A stretch of DNA of 60,827 nt from Flavobacteriales bacterium UBA7690 (GCA_002482775.1 DLGQ01000034.1:36308-97134), one strand, 5' to 3'; shown: positions 50,748-59,874, counted from the stretch's first letter. Notes: generated by a model from the letters alone, not told the origin. Numbers and translations: made by a program.

Positions 50748-52454
50748 ATGTCCCGTAACGCCCTCCGTTGTGGCCTGGCTACACTGCTCTGCGGTGCAGG
50801 GCTTCAAATCTCCGCTCAAACGTTGGACGCTGGCCAGTTACATGGCAACTTCAGTACCGACGTACAATACTACCGGCAAGACTCCGCGATCGGGGCCGTG
50901 CTACCTCCTGAACGGCTAGCGGCCAATGCATGGGCCAACCTGATCTACACCAACGGCAATTTCGAAGCCGGAGGGCGGTTCGAGAGCTACGAGCCACCAT
51001 TGGCAGGCTATCCCGCAGGACAGACCTACACGGGGTCCGGGGTCGGCTATCGCTACATCAAATTCAAGGTGAGCGATCTGGAGATCACTGCCGGCAGTTT
51101 CTACGAGCAGTTCGGCCAAGGGCTCGTCTTCCGCAGTTATGAAGAACGCTACCTCGGGGTGGACAATGCCATGGATGGGATCCGCCTGAAGTACAAGCCC
51201 TACCGCGGTGTTTACCTCAAGACCGTGATGGGCCGGCAGCGGTTCGCCTTCACCAACGGACTGGTGAAAGGGGTCGGTATCGTGCGTGGGGCCGATGCCG
51301 AAGTGAGCCTGAGCGAACTGCTGGACAGCGCATGGACCAGCGCCAATAACCTGACCCTTGGGGCCAGCTTCGTGAGTAAATACCAAGAAGACCGCGACCC
51401 TCTGCTGAAGCTGCCCGAGAACGTGGCCGCCTGGGCTGTGCGCGCCAACTTCACCACGCCGAAGTGGAACATCTACGCTGAATACGCCTACAAGATCAAC
51501 GACCCCAGTGGGCGCAACAACTTCGTGTACCAGAACGGCCAGGCCCTGCACCTGAACGCGACTTACTCCGTGAAAGGCCTCGGGGTAAGCGCCGGAGCGC
51601 ACAGCTTGGACAACATGTTCTACCAAAGCGATCGGTCGGCACCGACACCTTTCGACCTCAACATCAACTTTCTGCCGCCGCTGAGCAAACAGCATACCTA
51701 TAACCTGCCTGCCACGCTCTACCCCTACGCCACACAACCCAACGGCGAAGTGGCCGCACAAGGCGAAGTGTTCTACAAATGGAAGAAAGGCACCAAACTG
51801 GGCGGCAAGACCGGGACCAAGCTTGCCCTGAACTACTCCACGGCCTTTGTACTGGATACCATGCACCTGGGCATCGCTGATGACACCACCCGACGCTTAG
51901 GGTACACCTCGCGCTTCTTCCAACCGGGCAAGCGCCAGTATTTCAACGACTTCAACGTGGAGTTGCGCAAGAAGGTGAGCAGCAATTGGGAGCTCGCCTT
52001 CACCTACATCAATCTGGTATTCGACATCGACATCATCCAAGGGAAGCCGGGAAAGAGCACGGTGTACGCCGACATGTTCATCCTGGAAGGGCTCCACAAC
52101 TTCAGCGACCGCAATTCCGTTCGTTTCGAAGTGCAGCACTTGAGCACCAAGCAGGATCTGGGCAACTGGGCCACCGCGCTCGCCGAATTCACCTTCAGCC
52201 CGCACTGGTTCGTAGCTGCCATGGATCAGTTCAACTATGTCACGCTGAACGAGACCTTCTTGCAAGATGGCAAGACCGAAGTGAAACCCGACCGCATCCA
52301 TTACCCCATCGGGTCGGTGGGCTACATCCGCGGTGGCACCCGGTTCCAAGCGAACTACGGCCGCCAGCGCGCCGGCATTTTCTGCGTGGGTGGGGTGTGC
52401 CGCACGGTGCCCGCATCCAACGGCCTTTCACTGTCCGTTACCACAACGTTCTGA
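50748..52454 (+). CDS. DUF6029 family outer-membrane protein
   Basis: The 568-residue product has a signal peptide and many amphipathic beta strands of an outer-membrane barrel, with the DUF6029-type opening L-H-G-N-F-S-T-D-V-Q-Y-Y and conserved G-Q-G-L-V-F-R-S-Y-E-E-R. I know the family as part of a Bacteroidota cluster with TlpA and Omp28 genes, as seen here; its function is not known. An ATG at 50748 is taken as start; GTG at 50739 would overlap the TlpA stop. Only 3 nt separate it from the Omp28 gene. Confidence 0.87.
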   Translation: MSRNALRCGLATLLCGAGLQISAQTLDAGQLHGNFSTDVQYYRQDSAIGAVLPPERLAANAWANLIYTNGNFEAGGRFESYEPPLAGYPAGQTYTGSGVGYRYIKFKVSDLEITAGSFYEQFGQGLVFRSYEERYLGVDNAMDGIRLKYKPYRGVYLKTVMGRQRFAFTNGLVKGVGIVRGADAEVSLSELLDSAWTSANNLTLGASFVSKYQEDRDPLLKLPENVAAWAVRANFTTPKWNIYAEYAYKINDPSGRNNFVYQNGQALHLNATYSVKGLGVSAGAHSLDNMFYQSDRSAPTPFDLNINFLPPLSKQHTYNLPATLYPYATQPNGEVAAQGEVFYKWKKGTKLGGKTGTKLALNYSTAFVLDTMHLGIADDTTRRLGYTSRFFQPGKRQYFNDFNVELRKKVSSNWELAFTYINLVFDIDIIQGKPGKSTVYADMFILEGLHNFSDRNSVRFEVQHLSTKQDLGNWATALAEFTFSPHWFVAAMDQFNYVTLNETFLQDGKTEVKPDRIHYPIGSVGYIRGGTRFQANYGRQRAGIFCVGGVCRTVPASNGLSLSVTTTF

Positions 52455-52457
52455 GCC

Positions 52458-53321
52458 ATGTTACGCCGCATCACACCTGCCTTGATCCCAGCGCTCGTCC
52501 TGCTCATGGGATGCGATCGCGTGAACGACCCGCTCGTGGAACCCACCGGTAACAATGGGAACCCCGGCAATGGCACGGTGATGCGCAAGGTGCTACTGGA
52601 GGATTTCACCGGGCATACCTGCGTGAACTGCCCCGCCGCAGCACGGGTGGCCTCCAGTTTGAAGGATGTGTACGAGGAAGACCTGATCGTAGTGGGCGTG
52701 CATTGTACCTCCACCTTTGCCGCACCGGCCAATCCGCCCAACGCCAACGGCAGCTACGCCACCGATTTCCGCACACCCGCAGGTGATGCCTACGAGAACG
52801 CGCTCAACATCTTCTTCCTGCCCAACGGTGCCGTGAACCGCAAACCGTTCAACAACTCCATCACCTTGGGCTCGGCCGCATGGGGTAGTGCCGTGGCCGA
52901 TGTCATAGGCCAAGAAGCCGACTTCGACATCTGGTTCAGCCAACTCCAGCACGACCCGGAAAACAATACCGTGAGCGCGGAAGTGAAGGTGGCCGTGCTT
53001 AACCCCGTGACCGGAGACCACAACCTGACCATCTATCTGACCGAGGATAGCGTGATCGACTGGCAGAAGGATCTAGAGGCCGACCCGGACGATGTGCCCG
53101 ACTATGTGCACCGCCACGTCCTGCGCACCAACCTGAACAGTGCGTGGGGCGCTCCCGTCGTGGTGGGCCAAGCGTTGGCCGGAGACACCATCACGCTGAC
53201 CTACACGAACTTCTCCATGAACCCCGCTTGGGTGGCTGATCATTGTTCTTTGGTAGCCTACGTCCACAACAACAATACCTATGAGGTGATGCAGGTGGAG
53301 GAGGCGCATTTCCAGCACTGA
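52458..53321 (+). CDS. Omp28-related outer-membrane lipoprotein
   Basis: The 287-residue product has a lipoprotein signal (A-L-V-L-L-M-G-C, lipidated Cys at residue 19) and a thioredoxin-like fold with F-T-G-H-T-C-V-N-C-P, which keeps both cysteines of a C-x-x-C site, then a beta-sandwich part. Omp28-related proteins are surface lipoproteins of Bacteroidota. With the TlpA and the thioredoxin-like cargo gene nearby this suggests a thiol-based task in the envelope. It is the last gene of the 48691-53321 run. Confidence 0.88.
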   Translation: MLRRITPALIPALVLLMGCDRVNDPLVEPTGNNGNPGNGTVMRKVLLEDFTGHTCVNCPAAARVASSLKDVYEEDLIVVGVHCTSTFAAPANPPNANGSYATDFRTPAGDAYENALNIFFLPNGAVNRKPFNNSITLGSAAWGSAVADVIGQEADFDIWFSQLQHDPENNTVSAEVKVAVLNPVTGDHNLTIYLTEDSVIDWQKDLEADPDDVPDYVHRHVLRTNLNSAWGAPVVVGQALAGDTITLTYTNFSMNPAWVADHCSLVAYVHNNNTYEVMQVEEAHFQH

Positions 53322-53494
53322 CAACACTTTTTAGCACTTGTTGGGTGCCGATCGGTACCAGATGCCGTTATCCTTGTCCACAGGTGGGATCAGCGGTGGA
53401 AAACCCTTCGACGAAAAGTTCACCAGACCCCTCCTCGCCGTACTATCTTCAACCTCGCTAAAGCCGATCCGTGATGATGGACCAAGGAAGAAAG

Positions 53495-53689
53495 ATGATG
53501 GAGTTCAGCAAACAGGTGCTCCAGAAAGTCAGTTTCGACCAACGGCTGTTCAAGAAGGAACTCATCAAAGCCCGGCGCTGGTTCGGCCAGCACGATCAGC
53601 TTGTGCTGAAAGCTTGGTGCCTTGCCACCTTCGGCCATATGTACAAGGACGTGATCCTGGAGGTGTTCCAGACCACGATGCGGACATGA
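53495..53689 (+). CDS. Small conserved hypothetical protein
   Basis: The ~64-residue product (M-M-E-F-S-K-Q-V-L-Q-K-V-S-F-D) is basic, helical and ends L-K-A-W-C-L-A-T-F-G-H-M-Y-K-D-V-I-L-E-V. I recognise the pattern as a small conserved protein found in many Bacteroidota, with no known function. Several Met codons (53471-53498) could serve as start; the one nearest the conserved part is used. It converges with queG with only 2 nt between the stops. Confidence 0.72.
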   Translation: MMEFSKQVLQKVSFDQRLFKKELIKARRWFGQHDQLVLKAWCLATFGHMYKDVILEVFQTTMRT

Positions 53690-53691
53690 CA

Positions 53692-54618
53692 TCAGCCCTC
53701 GCGCAGAAAGCGCAGGTTCCGCCTCAACCCTTCGTACTTGGTGCGCTTCACCGCGCTCCCTTCGAACAGTTTCCCGAAGACCACCTCGGTCATCCCGTGC
53801 CATTCATCCTTCGTCAAGCCCAACAAGGCTGGCTTCGGAGTGAATGAAGGTTCGTTGTGCGGTACGCTGAAACGGTTCCACGGGCATACTTGCTGGCACA
53901 CATCACAACCGAAGGCCCAATCGTTGAGCTTGCCCGCTACTTCCGCAGGGATCGCACCCTTCAGCTCGATGGTGAAGTAGCTGATACACTTACTACCGTC
54001 CACTCCATACGGCGTGATGGCTTGCGTAGGGCACGCATCGATGCACCGCCTGCATGTGCCGCAATGGTCCGTTACCGGTGCATCCGGCTCCAACTCCAGA
54101 TCGATGATGATCTCGCAGAGGAAGAAGAACGAGCCCGCGCCTTGGCGGATGATGTTGGTGTGCTTGCCCACCCAGCCCACACCACTGCGTTGGGCCCAGG
54201 CCTTCTCTAGTACCGGCGCACTGTCCACGAAGGTGCGCAAGGCCACATCACCGAAACGGTCGTTGATGAACGCGACCAACGGCTTCAACCGCTGCTTCAC
54301 CACTTTGTGGTAGTCGCGGCCATAGGCATACGTGCTGATCTTCGGCGCTTCTGGATCCTGCTGTTGCGGTGGTGTGTAGTAGTTGTAGGCCAGGCTGATC
54401 ACGCTCTTCGCGCCGTCCACCAGCTTGCGCGGGTCAAGCCGCAGATCGAAGTGGTTGGCCATGTACCCCATCTCTCCGTGACGGCCTTCGCGAAGCCATT
54501 GTTCCAAACGCGGTGCTTCTTCGCTCAGGAATTCCGCGCGTGCCATGCCACAGGCGAGGAACCCCAGTTCGCGCGCTTTCGCCTTGATCAGGTCCGAACG
54601 TTCGCGTAGCGTGAGCAT
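53692..54618 (-). CDS. queG: Epoxyqueuosine reductase
   Basis: The 308-residue enzyme has the N-terminal cobalamin-binding part (S-A-P-V-L-E-K-A-W-A, S-G-V-G-W-V-G-K-H) and two 4Fe-4S motifs (C-G-T-C-R-R-C-I-D-A-C-P and C-D-V-C-Q-Q-V-C-P-W-N). It reduces epoxyqueuosine to queuosine in tRNA, the last step of that pathway. The C-terminal HEAT-like part of longer forms is missing, as in many homologues. The Met at 54618 lies 4 nt after a TACCTTGC box. Confidence 0.95.
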   Translation of the reverse strand: MLTLRERSDLIKAKARELGFLACGMARAEFLSEEAPRLEQWLREGRHGEMGYMANHFDLRLDPRKLVDGAKSVISLAYNYYTPPQQQDPEAPKISTYAYGRDYHKVVKQRLKPLVAFINDRFGDVALRTFVDSAPVLEKAWAQRSGVGWVGKHTNIIRQGAGSFFFLCEIIIDLELEPDAPVTDHCGTCRRCIDACPTQAITPYGVDGSKCISYFTIELKGAIPAEVAGKLNDWAFGCDVCQQVCPWNRFSVPHNEPSFTPKPALLGLTKDEWHGMTEVVFGKLFEGSAVKRTKYEGLRRNLRFLREG

Positions 54619-54622
54619 GCGG

Positions 54623-54647
54623 GCAAGGTAGCGCACCGCTAACTTGC
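54623..54647. promoter_or_regulatory. Back-to-back -7 boxes for queG and the HipA-like gene
   Basis: TACCTTGC on the minus strand (54623-54630) and TAACTTGC on the plus strand (54640-54647) lie between start codons only 35 nt apart. Both transcripts would have very short or no 5' untranslated leaders. Confidence 0.4.
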
Positions 54648-54653
54648 CGCTCC

Positions 54654-55439
54654 ATGCCCGCGTTGCGCCACGTAGAGATCTCCCGCTACATCATGCCCAT
54701 GCGTGAAGGTGGATCATTACCCGGCCTCGCCGATGCCGACGACGGGTTCAAGTACGTGGTGAAGTTCCTCGGCAATGGGCATGGCCCCAAAGCGCTGATC
54801 GCGGAACTGATCGGCGGGGAGGTTGCACGTGCGCTGGGCCTGCACGTTCCCGAACTGGTCTTCGCCAACTTGGATGCGGCTTTCGGACGTACCGAACCCG
54901 ACGAGGAGATCCAGGAACTGTTGCAGAAGAGCACCGGTGTCAATGTCGCCCTCCACTTCCTACCCGGCGCTATCACCTATGATCCTGTCGTGTTCCCCGT
55001 GGACCCGTTGGAGGCCTCGTTGGGGGTGTGGTTGGACCTGTTGCTCACCAACATCGACCGCACGGTGCGCAACACCAACATGCTCATCTGGCGCAAAGAG
55101 CTGTGGCTCATCGACCACGGCTCCTGCCTCTACTTCCACCATGCATGGGACAACTGGGAACGCCATGCCACCGGCCCTTTCCCACAAGTGAAAGACCATG
55201 TTCTGCTACCCAGTGCATCCCTATTGGAGCAAGCGGATGCCATCGCGCGCGAACGCATCACACCGGATGTGCTGAGCAGCATCGTGGAGCTTCTCCCGGA
55301 CGCTTGGTTACAATGGCCGGAAAGTGGCATGAGCCCCGAAGGGATCCGCGCTGTCTACACACGCTTCCTCCACCTTCGGTTACAACGATCGGCCGATTTC
55401 ATCGCCGAAGCGAACAATGTCCGAGCAGCAGGTATATGA
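54654..55439 (+). CDS. HipA-family kinase-like protein
   Basis: The 261-residue product resembles the compact HipA-like kinase domain: a G-F-K-Y-V-V-K-F lysine strand, the catalytic-loop region T-N-I-D-R-T-V-R-N-T-N and the metal-binding L-I-D-H-G-S. It lacks the N-terminal domain of HipA toxins and has no HipB partner. It overlaps the following DUF3037 gene by 23 nt, a known pairing. It may phosphorylate a protein or tRNA synthetase, but the target is unknown and toxicity should not be assumed. Confidence 0.85.
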   Translation: MPALRHVEISRYIMPMREGGSLPGLADADDGFKYVVKFLGNGHGPKALIAELIGGEVARALGLHVPELVFANLDAAFGRTEPDEEIQELLQKSTGVNVALHFLPGAITYDPVVFPVDPLEASLGVWLDLLLTNIDRTVRNTNMLIWRKELWLIDHGSCLYFHHAWDNWERHATGPFPQVKDHVLLPSASLLEQADAIARERITPDVLSSIVELLPDAWLQWPESGMSPEGIRAVYTRFLHLRLQRSADFIAEANNVRAAGI

Positions 55440-55800
55440 GTATGCCGTTGTTCGGCTCGTCCCCGTGCTCGCGCGCGAGGAGTTCCTCAACGTGGGCATC
55501 GTGCTCTTCTCCAAACATGCGCGTTTCATCAAGGCACGTGTGGAGCTGGACGAGCGTCGACTTCACTCGCTCCGTAGTGAGGTCGATATCGAAGAGGTGC
55601 GGGAGAACCTGCGTGCCTTCACATTGATCGCGCACGGTGATCCGGCAGGAGGACCCATCGCCCTATTGGACCTTCCTTCACGCTTCCGGTGGCTCACCGC
55701 CGTGCGGAGCAGTGCGATCCAGACGTCAAGACCACACCCCGGCCTTTGCGCCGACCTGGATGGTACTGTGGACCGTCTCTTTGAAGAGCTCGTGCGCTAG
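55417..55800 (+). CDS. DUF3037 family protein
   Basis: The 127-residue product opens Y-E-Y-A-V-V-R-L-V-P and contains R-E-E-F-L-N-V-G-I-V-L-F, the DUF3037 signature, with a charged helical end. It overlaps the HipA-like gene by 23 nt, so they are translated together and probably act as a pair, perhaps kinase and regulator. Its stop overlaps that of the convergent antiporter gene as CTAG (55797-55800). Confidence 0.87.
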   Translation: MSEQQVYEYAVVRLVPVLAREEFLNVGIVLFSKHARFIKARVELDERRLHSLRSEVDIEEVRENLRAFTLIAHGDPAGGPIALLDLPSRFRWLTAVRSSAIQTSRPHPGLCADLDGTVDRLFEELVR

Positions 55801-58091
55801 GGCTTCACGATCAATGTACTGGGCACTTGGGTAAGCCAAACGCTGCGGCTTTCCGCCAATCGTGCCCAACTGGCGTAGCTGATCAACAGCAACGTATGGC
55901 GCTGTAACATGGACTGGTCTAAGATGCGGCGATCCAGTATCGTGAAGCGGTCCTGCCCCAACTGCGATAGCCGTTTCGCTTCGGCATGGAACGAAGGTTC
56001 ACGGGCTGTCAATCCGGCCACGTCCAGCAAGGTGACCTTCGCCTCCACGTTGCGCATGAACCGTTCCGCGTAGTTGAACAGGAACAGATCACCGGGAGCG
56101 AAGATGGGCAACAGGATGTGCGTCGCCGTGGTGAAACCCTTGTCCATGAAAATGCCCACACTGCATTGGGCCTCCTCGATGAAGTGGCGGACCCGTTCAT
56201 CCAGTTGATCGTCCGCTGGCAATAAGGAAGTCTGCCCGGTCAACGAACCGATCAGCTTGCTGGGATCCAAGGCACGGCTGGTGAAGCCCAACAGATCACC
56301 GAGCAACGTACCACGCAACAGCGGTTTACCAGACCCCACCAGCAACAGGTCATACCCACCGGTGTTCGTCACTTGCACGATGTCCTTCGCGATGTCGTTG
56401 GTCACCTTGAAGATCGTCCCTATCGGCAAGTTCAACCGTGCGGCTTCCTCCTTCACCAGTTCGAAGCTCTCGCGCTCCACGTCAGCATGTTCCAGTGGAT
56501 TCAAGTCCTCGCTCGCCGACAGATGCAGCGCGGTTACATCCAATGCTGCTGTATCCTTCCGCGAAAGTTCGGTGGCCAATTGAAGCAGCTTCTTGCCGCT
56601 TTGTGGTTGGCCGAAGGAGATGAGCACGCGCCACCCTTGGCGTATCACCGGAGCTGGTTCGATCACATCCGCCTCATCCTTGCCGAACCAACGTTCGATC
56701 AACGATAAAGCCGGGCCGGTCATGAACGTGGTGACCAACGCCATGATCACCATCATCGCGAAGATCTTCGGGGTGAGCACACCCAGGTCGTAGCCGATGT
56801 TGAGCACCACCAGTTCCATCAAACCGCGTGTGTTCATCAGCGCCCCGATGGAGAGGCTGTCCTTCCAACTGTTGCCGGTGAAACGTGCAGCCAAAGCACT
56901 TCCACCGAACTTGCCGAGCACGGCTACACCTACGACTCCGGCACACACGAGCCAGAGGTCGCCTTCGTTCAGCAGGCCGATGCGTGTGCGCAAGCCGGTG
57001 AACACGAAGAAGAGCGGCAGCAACAGCACCAAGCTGATGTCCTCCATCTTGTTGATGAGGATCTTCCGGAAACTGAGCGCCGATGGCATGATCGCACCGG
57101 CGAGGAAGGCACCGAACAACGCGTGGATGCCGATGATCTCCGTCAAATACGACGAGGCGAGCATCACCAAAAAGGTGAGCGCCACGATCGGACGGCTCAA
57201 CGTATCGCGGTCCTTGTGGATCTCGCCCAAGCGCACCAAGAACGGGCGTACCACCTTGATCATCGCCAGCACATAGAGCAACGCCGCAGCGATGGTGAAC
57301 ACGGCACTGACCGCCGAACCCGCCTTCACGATGGCGATGACCGCCGCGAGGATACACCAGGCCGTGATGTCATCCGCCGCGGCACAGGCGATGGCCACCG
57401 TTCCGATGCGCGTGCTCGAAAGACCGCGCTCCTGGATGATACGTGCAAGCACCGGAAAAGCAGTGATGCTCATGGCGATGCCCATGAACAACGCGAACGA
57501 GGAGAAGGCGATCGTCGGTGGCGCGAATTCCAAGTACAGGAAATAAGCCAGTCCCACACCCAGTGCGTAGGGGATCACGATGCTCGCATGGCTGATGATC
57601 ACCGCATCGTGCGCGCGTTTGCTGAGCACGTTCACATCCAATTCCATGCCCACCACGAACATGAACAGGATCAACCCGATCTGGCTCATGAACTGCAGGT
57701 TACTGAGCGATCCTTCCGGGAACAGGAAGCTGAACACCTCAGGGAACCAATAACCCACCACCGACGGACCCAACACGATGCCCGCGACGATCTCGCCGAT
57801 CACCGAGGGCTGGCCCATCTTGTTGAAGAGGAAAGCGAAGAAGCGCGCCGTAGCGATGATCGCTAGTATCTGCATGATCAGCACCGCCAACGGGTGGTGC
57901 ATGTTGCCATCCAACGTGTGTTGGAACGCATCCAACGCGGAGGGGTCGTTCGCCACGTTGATGCTTGGTGGCAACAGCTCCGTCTCAACCGGACGCAAGG
58001 CATCACCCTTCAGCATGATGCCGTAGATCAGCGCACCGAAGAGCCCGATGGTGACCAGATAGAACAGGAAGCTGCGCTGCACCTGCGACAT
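55797..58091 (-). CDS. Cation:proton antiporter (CPA2) with C-terminal universal-stress domain
   Basis: The 764-residue product has one N-terminal helix, a long loop and then ~12 further membrane helices of the CPA2/KefB type (G-Q-P-S-V-I-G-E-I-V-A-G-I-V-L-G-P, F-V-V-G-M-E-L-D, A-C-A-A-A-D-D-I-T-A-W, whose D-D pair carries the ion-binding Asp). The last ~290 residues form cytoplasmic USP-like domains (V-L-I-S-F-G-Q-P, L-L-V-G-S-G-K). It exchanges Na+ or K+ for protons at the inner membrane, with the tail as likely regulator. Confidence 0.93.
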   Translation of the reverse strand: MSQVQRSFLFYLVTIGLFGALIYGIMLKGDALRPVETELLPPSINVANDPSALDAFQHTLDGNMHHPLAVLIMQILAIIATARFFAFLFNKMGQPSVIGEIVAGIVLGPSVVGYWFPEVFSFLFPEGSLSNLQFMSQIGLILFMFVVGMELDVNVLSKRAHDAVIISHASIVIPYALGVGLAYFLYLEFAPPTIAFSSFALFMGIAMSITAFPVLARIIQERGLSSTRIGTVAIACAAADDITAWCILAAVIAIVKAGSAVSAVFTIAAALLYVLAMIKVVRPFLVRLGEIHKDRDTLSRPIVALTFLVMLASSYLTEIIGIHALFGAFLAGAIMPSALSFRKILINKMEDISLVLLLPLFFVFTGLRTRIGLLNEGDLWLVCAGVVGVAVLGKFGGSALAARFTGNSWKDSLSIGALMNTRGLMELVVLNIGYDLGVLTPKIFAMMVIMALVTTFMTGPALSLIERWFGKDEADVIEPAPVIRQGWRVLISFGQPQSGKKLLQLATELSRKDTAALDVTALHLSASEDLNPLEHADVERESFELVKEEAARLNLPIGTIFKVTNDIAKDIVQVTNTGGYDLLLVGSGKPLLRGTLLGDLLGFTSRALDPSKLIGSLTGQTSLLPADDQLDERVRHFIEEAQCSVGIFMDKGFTTATHILLPIFAPGDLFLFNYAERFMRNVEAKVTLLDVAGLTAREPSFHAEAKRLSQLGQDRFTILDRRILDQSMLQRHTLLLISYASWARLAESRSVWLTQVPSTLIVKP

Positions 58092-58119
58092 GGTGCGAAG
58101 CTAGGAGGATAGACCTATC

Positions 58120-59145
58120 CTACTCGAACAAGCTGCCAGGCTTCACACTGGGGACACGCCCGAGATGTTTGTACGCGCGTTCGGTGGCCTGCCTTCCACG
58201 CGGCGTGCGCTGCAAGTAACCTTCCATGATGAGGAAGGGCTCGTACACCTCTTCGATCGTACCCGCTTCCTCGCCCACTGCGGTCGCCACCGTGTTCAAT
58301 CCCACTGGGCCGCCATTGAACTTGTCGATGATGGCACCGAGGATGCGGTTGTCCATTTCATCAAGGCCATGCGCATCCACGTTCAATGCTTTCAACGCAT
58401 GCTGTGCAATGGCGAGATCGATCGTACCATCGCTTTGGATCTGTGCGAAGTCACGCACGCGACGCAACAGGGCGTTCGCGATACGCGGAGTGCCACGGCT
58501 CCTGCGCGATATCTCGTGCGCAGCTTCTTCAACGATGGGGACGTTCAACAGACCAGCGCTGCGTTTGATGATGCCCTTCAACGTGGCCGCATCGTAATAA
58601 TCCAAGCGGCTGTTGATGCCGAAACGCGCGCGTAATGGTGCAGTAAGCAAGCCGCTCCGCGTGGTAGCACCCACCAGCGTGAACGGGTTCAGCGCGATCT
58701 GTACGGTGCGTGCATTCGGTCCTGCGTCGATGACCAGGTCGATCCGGTAATCCTCCATCGCGCTGTAGAGGTACTCTTCGATCACCGGCGTCAACCGATG
58801 GATCTCATCGATGAAGAGCACGTCATGCGGCTCCAGGTTGGTGAGCAAGCCCGCGAGGTCAGCAGGTTTATCAAGGACCGGCCCGCTCGTTACCCGAAAG
58901 CCCACTCCCATCTCTTGCGCGATGATGTTCGCCAAGGTGGTCTTCCCCAAACCCGGCGGGCCGTGCAACAGCACATGGTCCAGTGCCTCGCCGCGCTGTT
59001 TCGCGGCCTGCACGAATACCTTCAGGTTGTCCGTTACGGCCTTCTGCCCAGCGAATTCCCCGAATTGCTTCGGACGAAGTGATTGCTCCAGCTCCTTGTC
59101 GGAAGCAGAGCGTTGCTCATTGCGGACATCAAAACCATCGGCCAT
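58120..59145 (-). CDS. ruvB: Holliday junction branch migration ATPase RuvB
   Basis: The 341-residue AAA+ helicase has the Walker A H-G-P-P-G-L-G-K-T-T-L-A, Walker B F-I-D-E-I-H-R-L, sensor G-A-T-T-R-S-G and arginine finger region P-L-R-A-R-F-G, followed by the winged-helix DNA-binding end (E-P-F-L-I-M-E-G-Y-L-Q-R-T-P-R-G). It drives branch migration with RuvA. It is separated from ruvA by about 11 kb. A perfect TAnnTTTG box lies 4 nt before the ATG. Confidence 0.97.
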   Translation of the reverse strand: MADGFDVRNEQRSASDKELEQSLRPKQFGEFAGQKAVTDNLKVFVQAAKQRGEALDHVLLHGPPGLGKTTLANIIAQEMGVGFRVTSGPVLDKPADLAGLLTNLEPHDVLFIDEIHRLTPVIEEYLYSAMEDYRIDLVIDAGPNARTVQIALNPFTLVGATTRSGLLTAPLRARFGINSRLDYYDAATLKGIIKRSAGLLNVPIVEEAAHEISRRSRGTPRIANALLRRVRDFAQIQSDGTIDLAIAQHALKALNVDAHGLDEMDNRILGAIIDKFNGGPVGLNTVATAVGEEAGTIEEVYEPFLIMEGYLQRTPRGRQATERAYKHLGRVPSVKPGSLFE

Positions 59146-59149
59146 CGTT

Positions 59150-59157
59150 CAAAGGTA
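59150..59157 (-). promoter_or_regulatory. Putative -7 box of ruvB
   Basis: The minus strand reads TACCTTTG, a perfect TAnnTTTG match, 4 nt before the ATG, implying a nearly leaderless mRNA. Confidence 0.45.
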
Positions 59158-59177
59158 ACCGTGGCATCGTTCCTACA

Positions 59178-59807
59178 TTACTCGCGTTGCCCTTCATAGT
59201 CCCGGTACAGATCAGCGAAGAAGATGCGCAGGCCCATGGTATAGATCGGCGCCGTCAACCGCTCGTCCAAGCTGTGGTTGGTGCGCATCACCAAACGATA
59301 GCCCCACCCGGCTCCAACACCGAAGTACTTCAGGAACCGGTATTGAACGGTCATGCATGGCTCGTAGATGATCATACCCGAACGGAACAGCTTCTGCTTA
59401 CGGCCCGCGACATCGTCGTACACCACGGAACCACTACCAACACCAAGTTGCACAGGGATCCGCACTTCCCATGGTCCACGTTGGTAGAACGCATAGTCCA
59501 CGTAGGCATGTAAGTACCCCATGCGCAAGCGCGTAGGCCAGGTTCCAAACCCATACACATAACGATCGCGTTCCACCGGTGAAAAGAGGAAGCTGTATCC
59601 GACGCCGTACTGGAACCGACGCGCATGCTCGAGGCCCAACTTCACCCCCATCATCCGCACGTTCTGGTTGCTCACGAACGATCCCTTCATGTCCAACCGG
59701 ACCACCGGCCGTGGCGGATCCTTTACGAACAAGGCGATACTGTCCAGCAATTGCGCACGACCGCTGCTGAAGACGCCAAACGCGAAAAGGAAGAAGATGG
59801 CCCGCAT
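59178..59807 (-). CDS. Small outer-membrane beta-barrel protein
   Basis: The 209-residue product has a signal peptide (F-L-F-A-F-G-V-F-S-S-G-R-A-Q) and then alternating hydrophobic strands with Tyr/Trp ends (G-V-G-Y-S-F-L-F-S-P, Y-V-D-Y-A-F-Y, W-G-Y-R-L-V-M), as in small outer-membrane barrels. The Met at 59807 is used because it begins the signal peptide. Its function is unknown. It lies between ruvB and ctaD on the same strand. Confidence 0.8.
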   Translation of the reverse strand: MRAIFFLFAFGVFSSGRAQLLDSIALFVKDPPRPVVRLDMKGSFVSNQNVRMMGVKLGLEHARRFQYGVGYSFLFSPVERDRYVYGFGTWPTRLRMGYLHAYVDYAFYQRGPWEVRIPVQLGVGSGSVVYDDVAGRKQKLFRSGMIIYEPCMTVQYRFLKYFGVGAGWGYRLVMRTNHSLDERLTAPIYTMGLRIFFADLYRDYEGQRE

Positions 59808-59874
59808 CAAAAACGAATGTCCGCACCAAAGATGCGGACATTCAAAGGCCTTGCCGGAGCAAGTGTGCGAATGA

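Noticed and set aside
55130..55627. Alternative frames over the HipA-like/DUF3037 junction
   Set aside because: The two overlapping genes explain the region; the other frames lack any domain signal.
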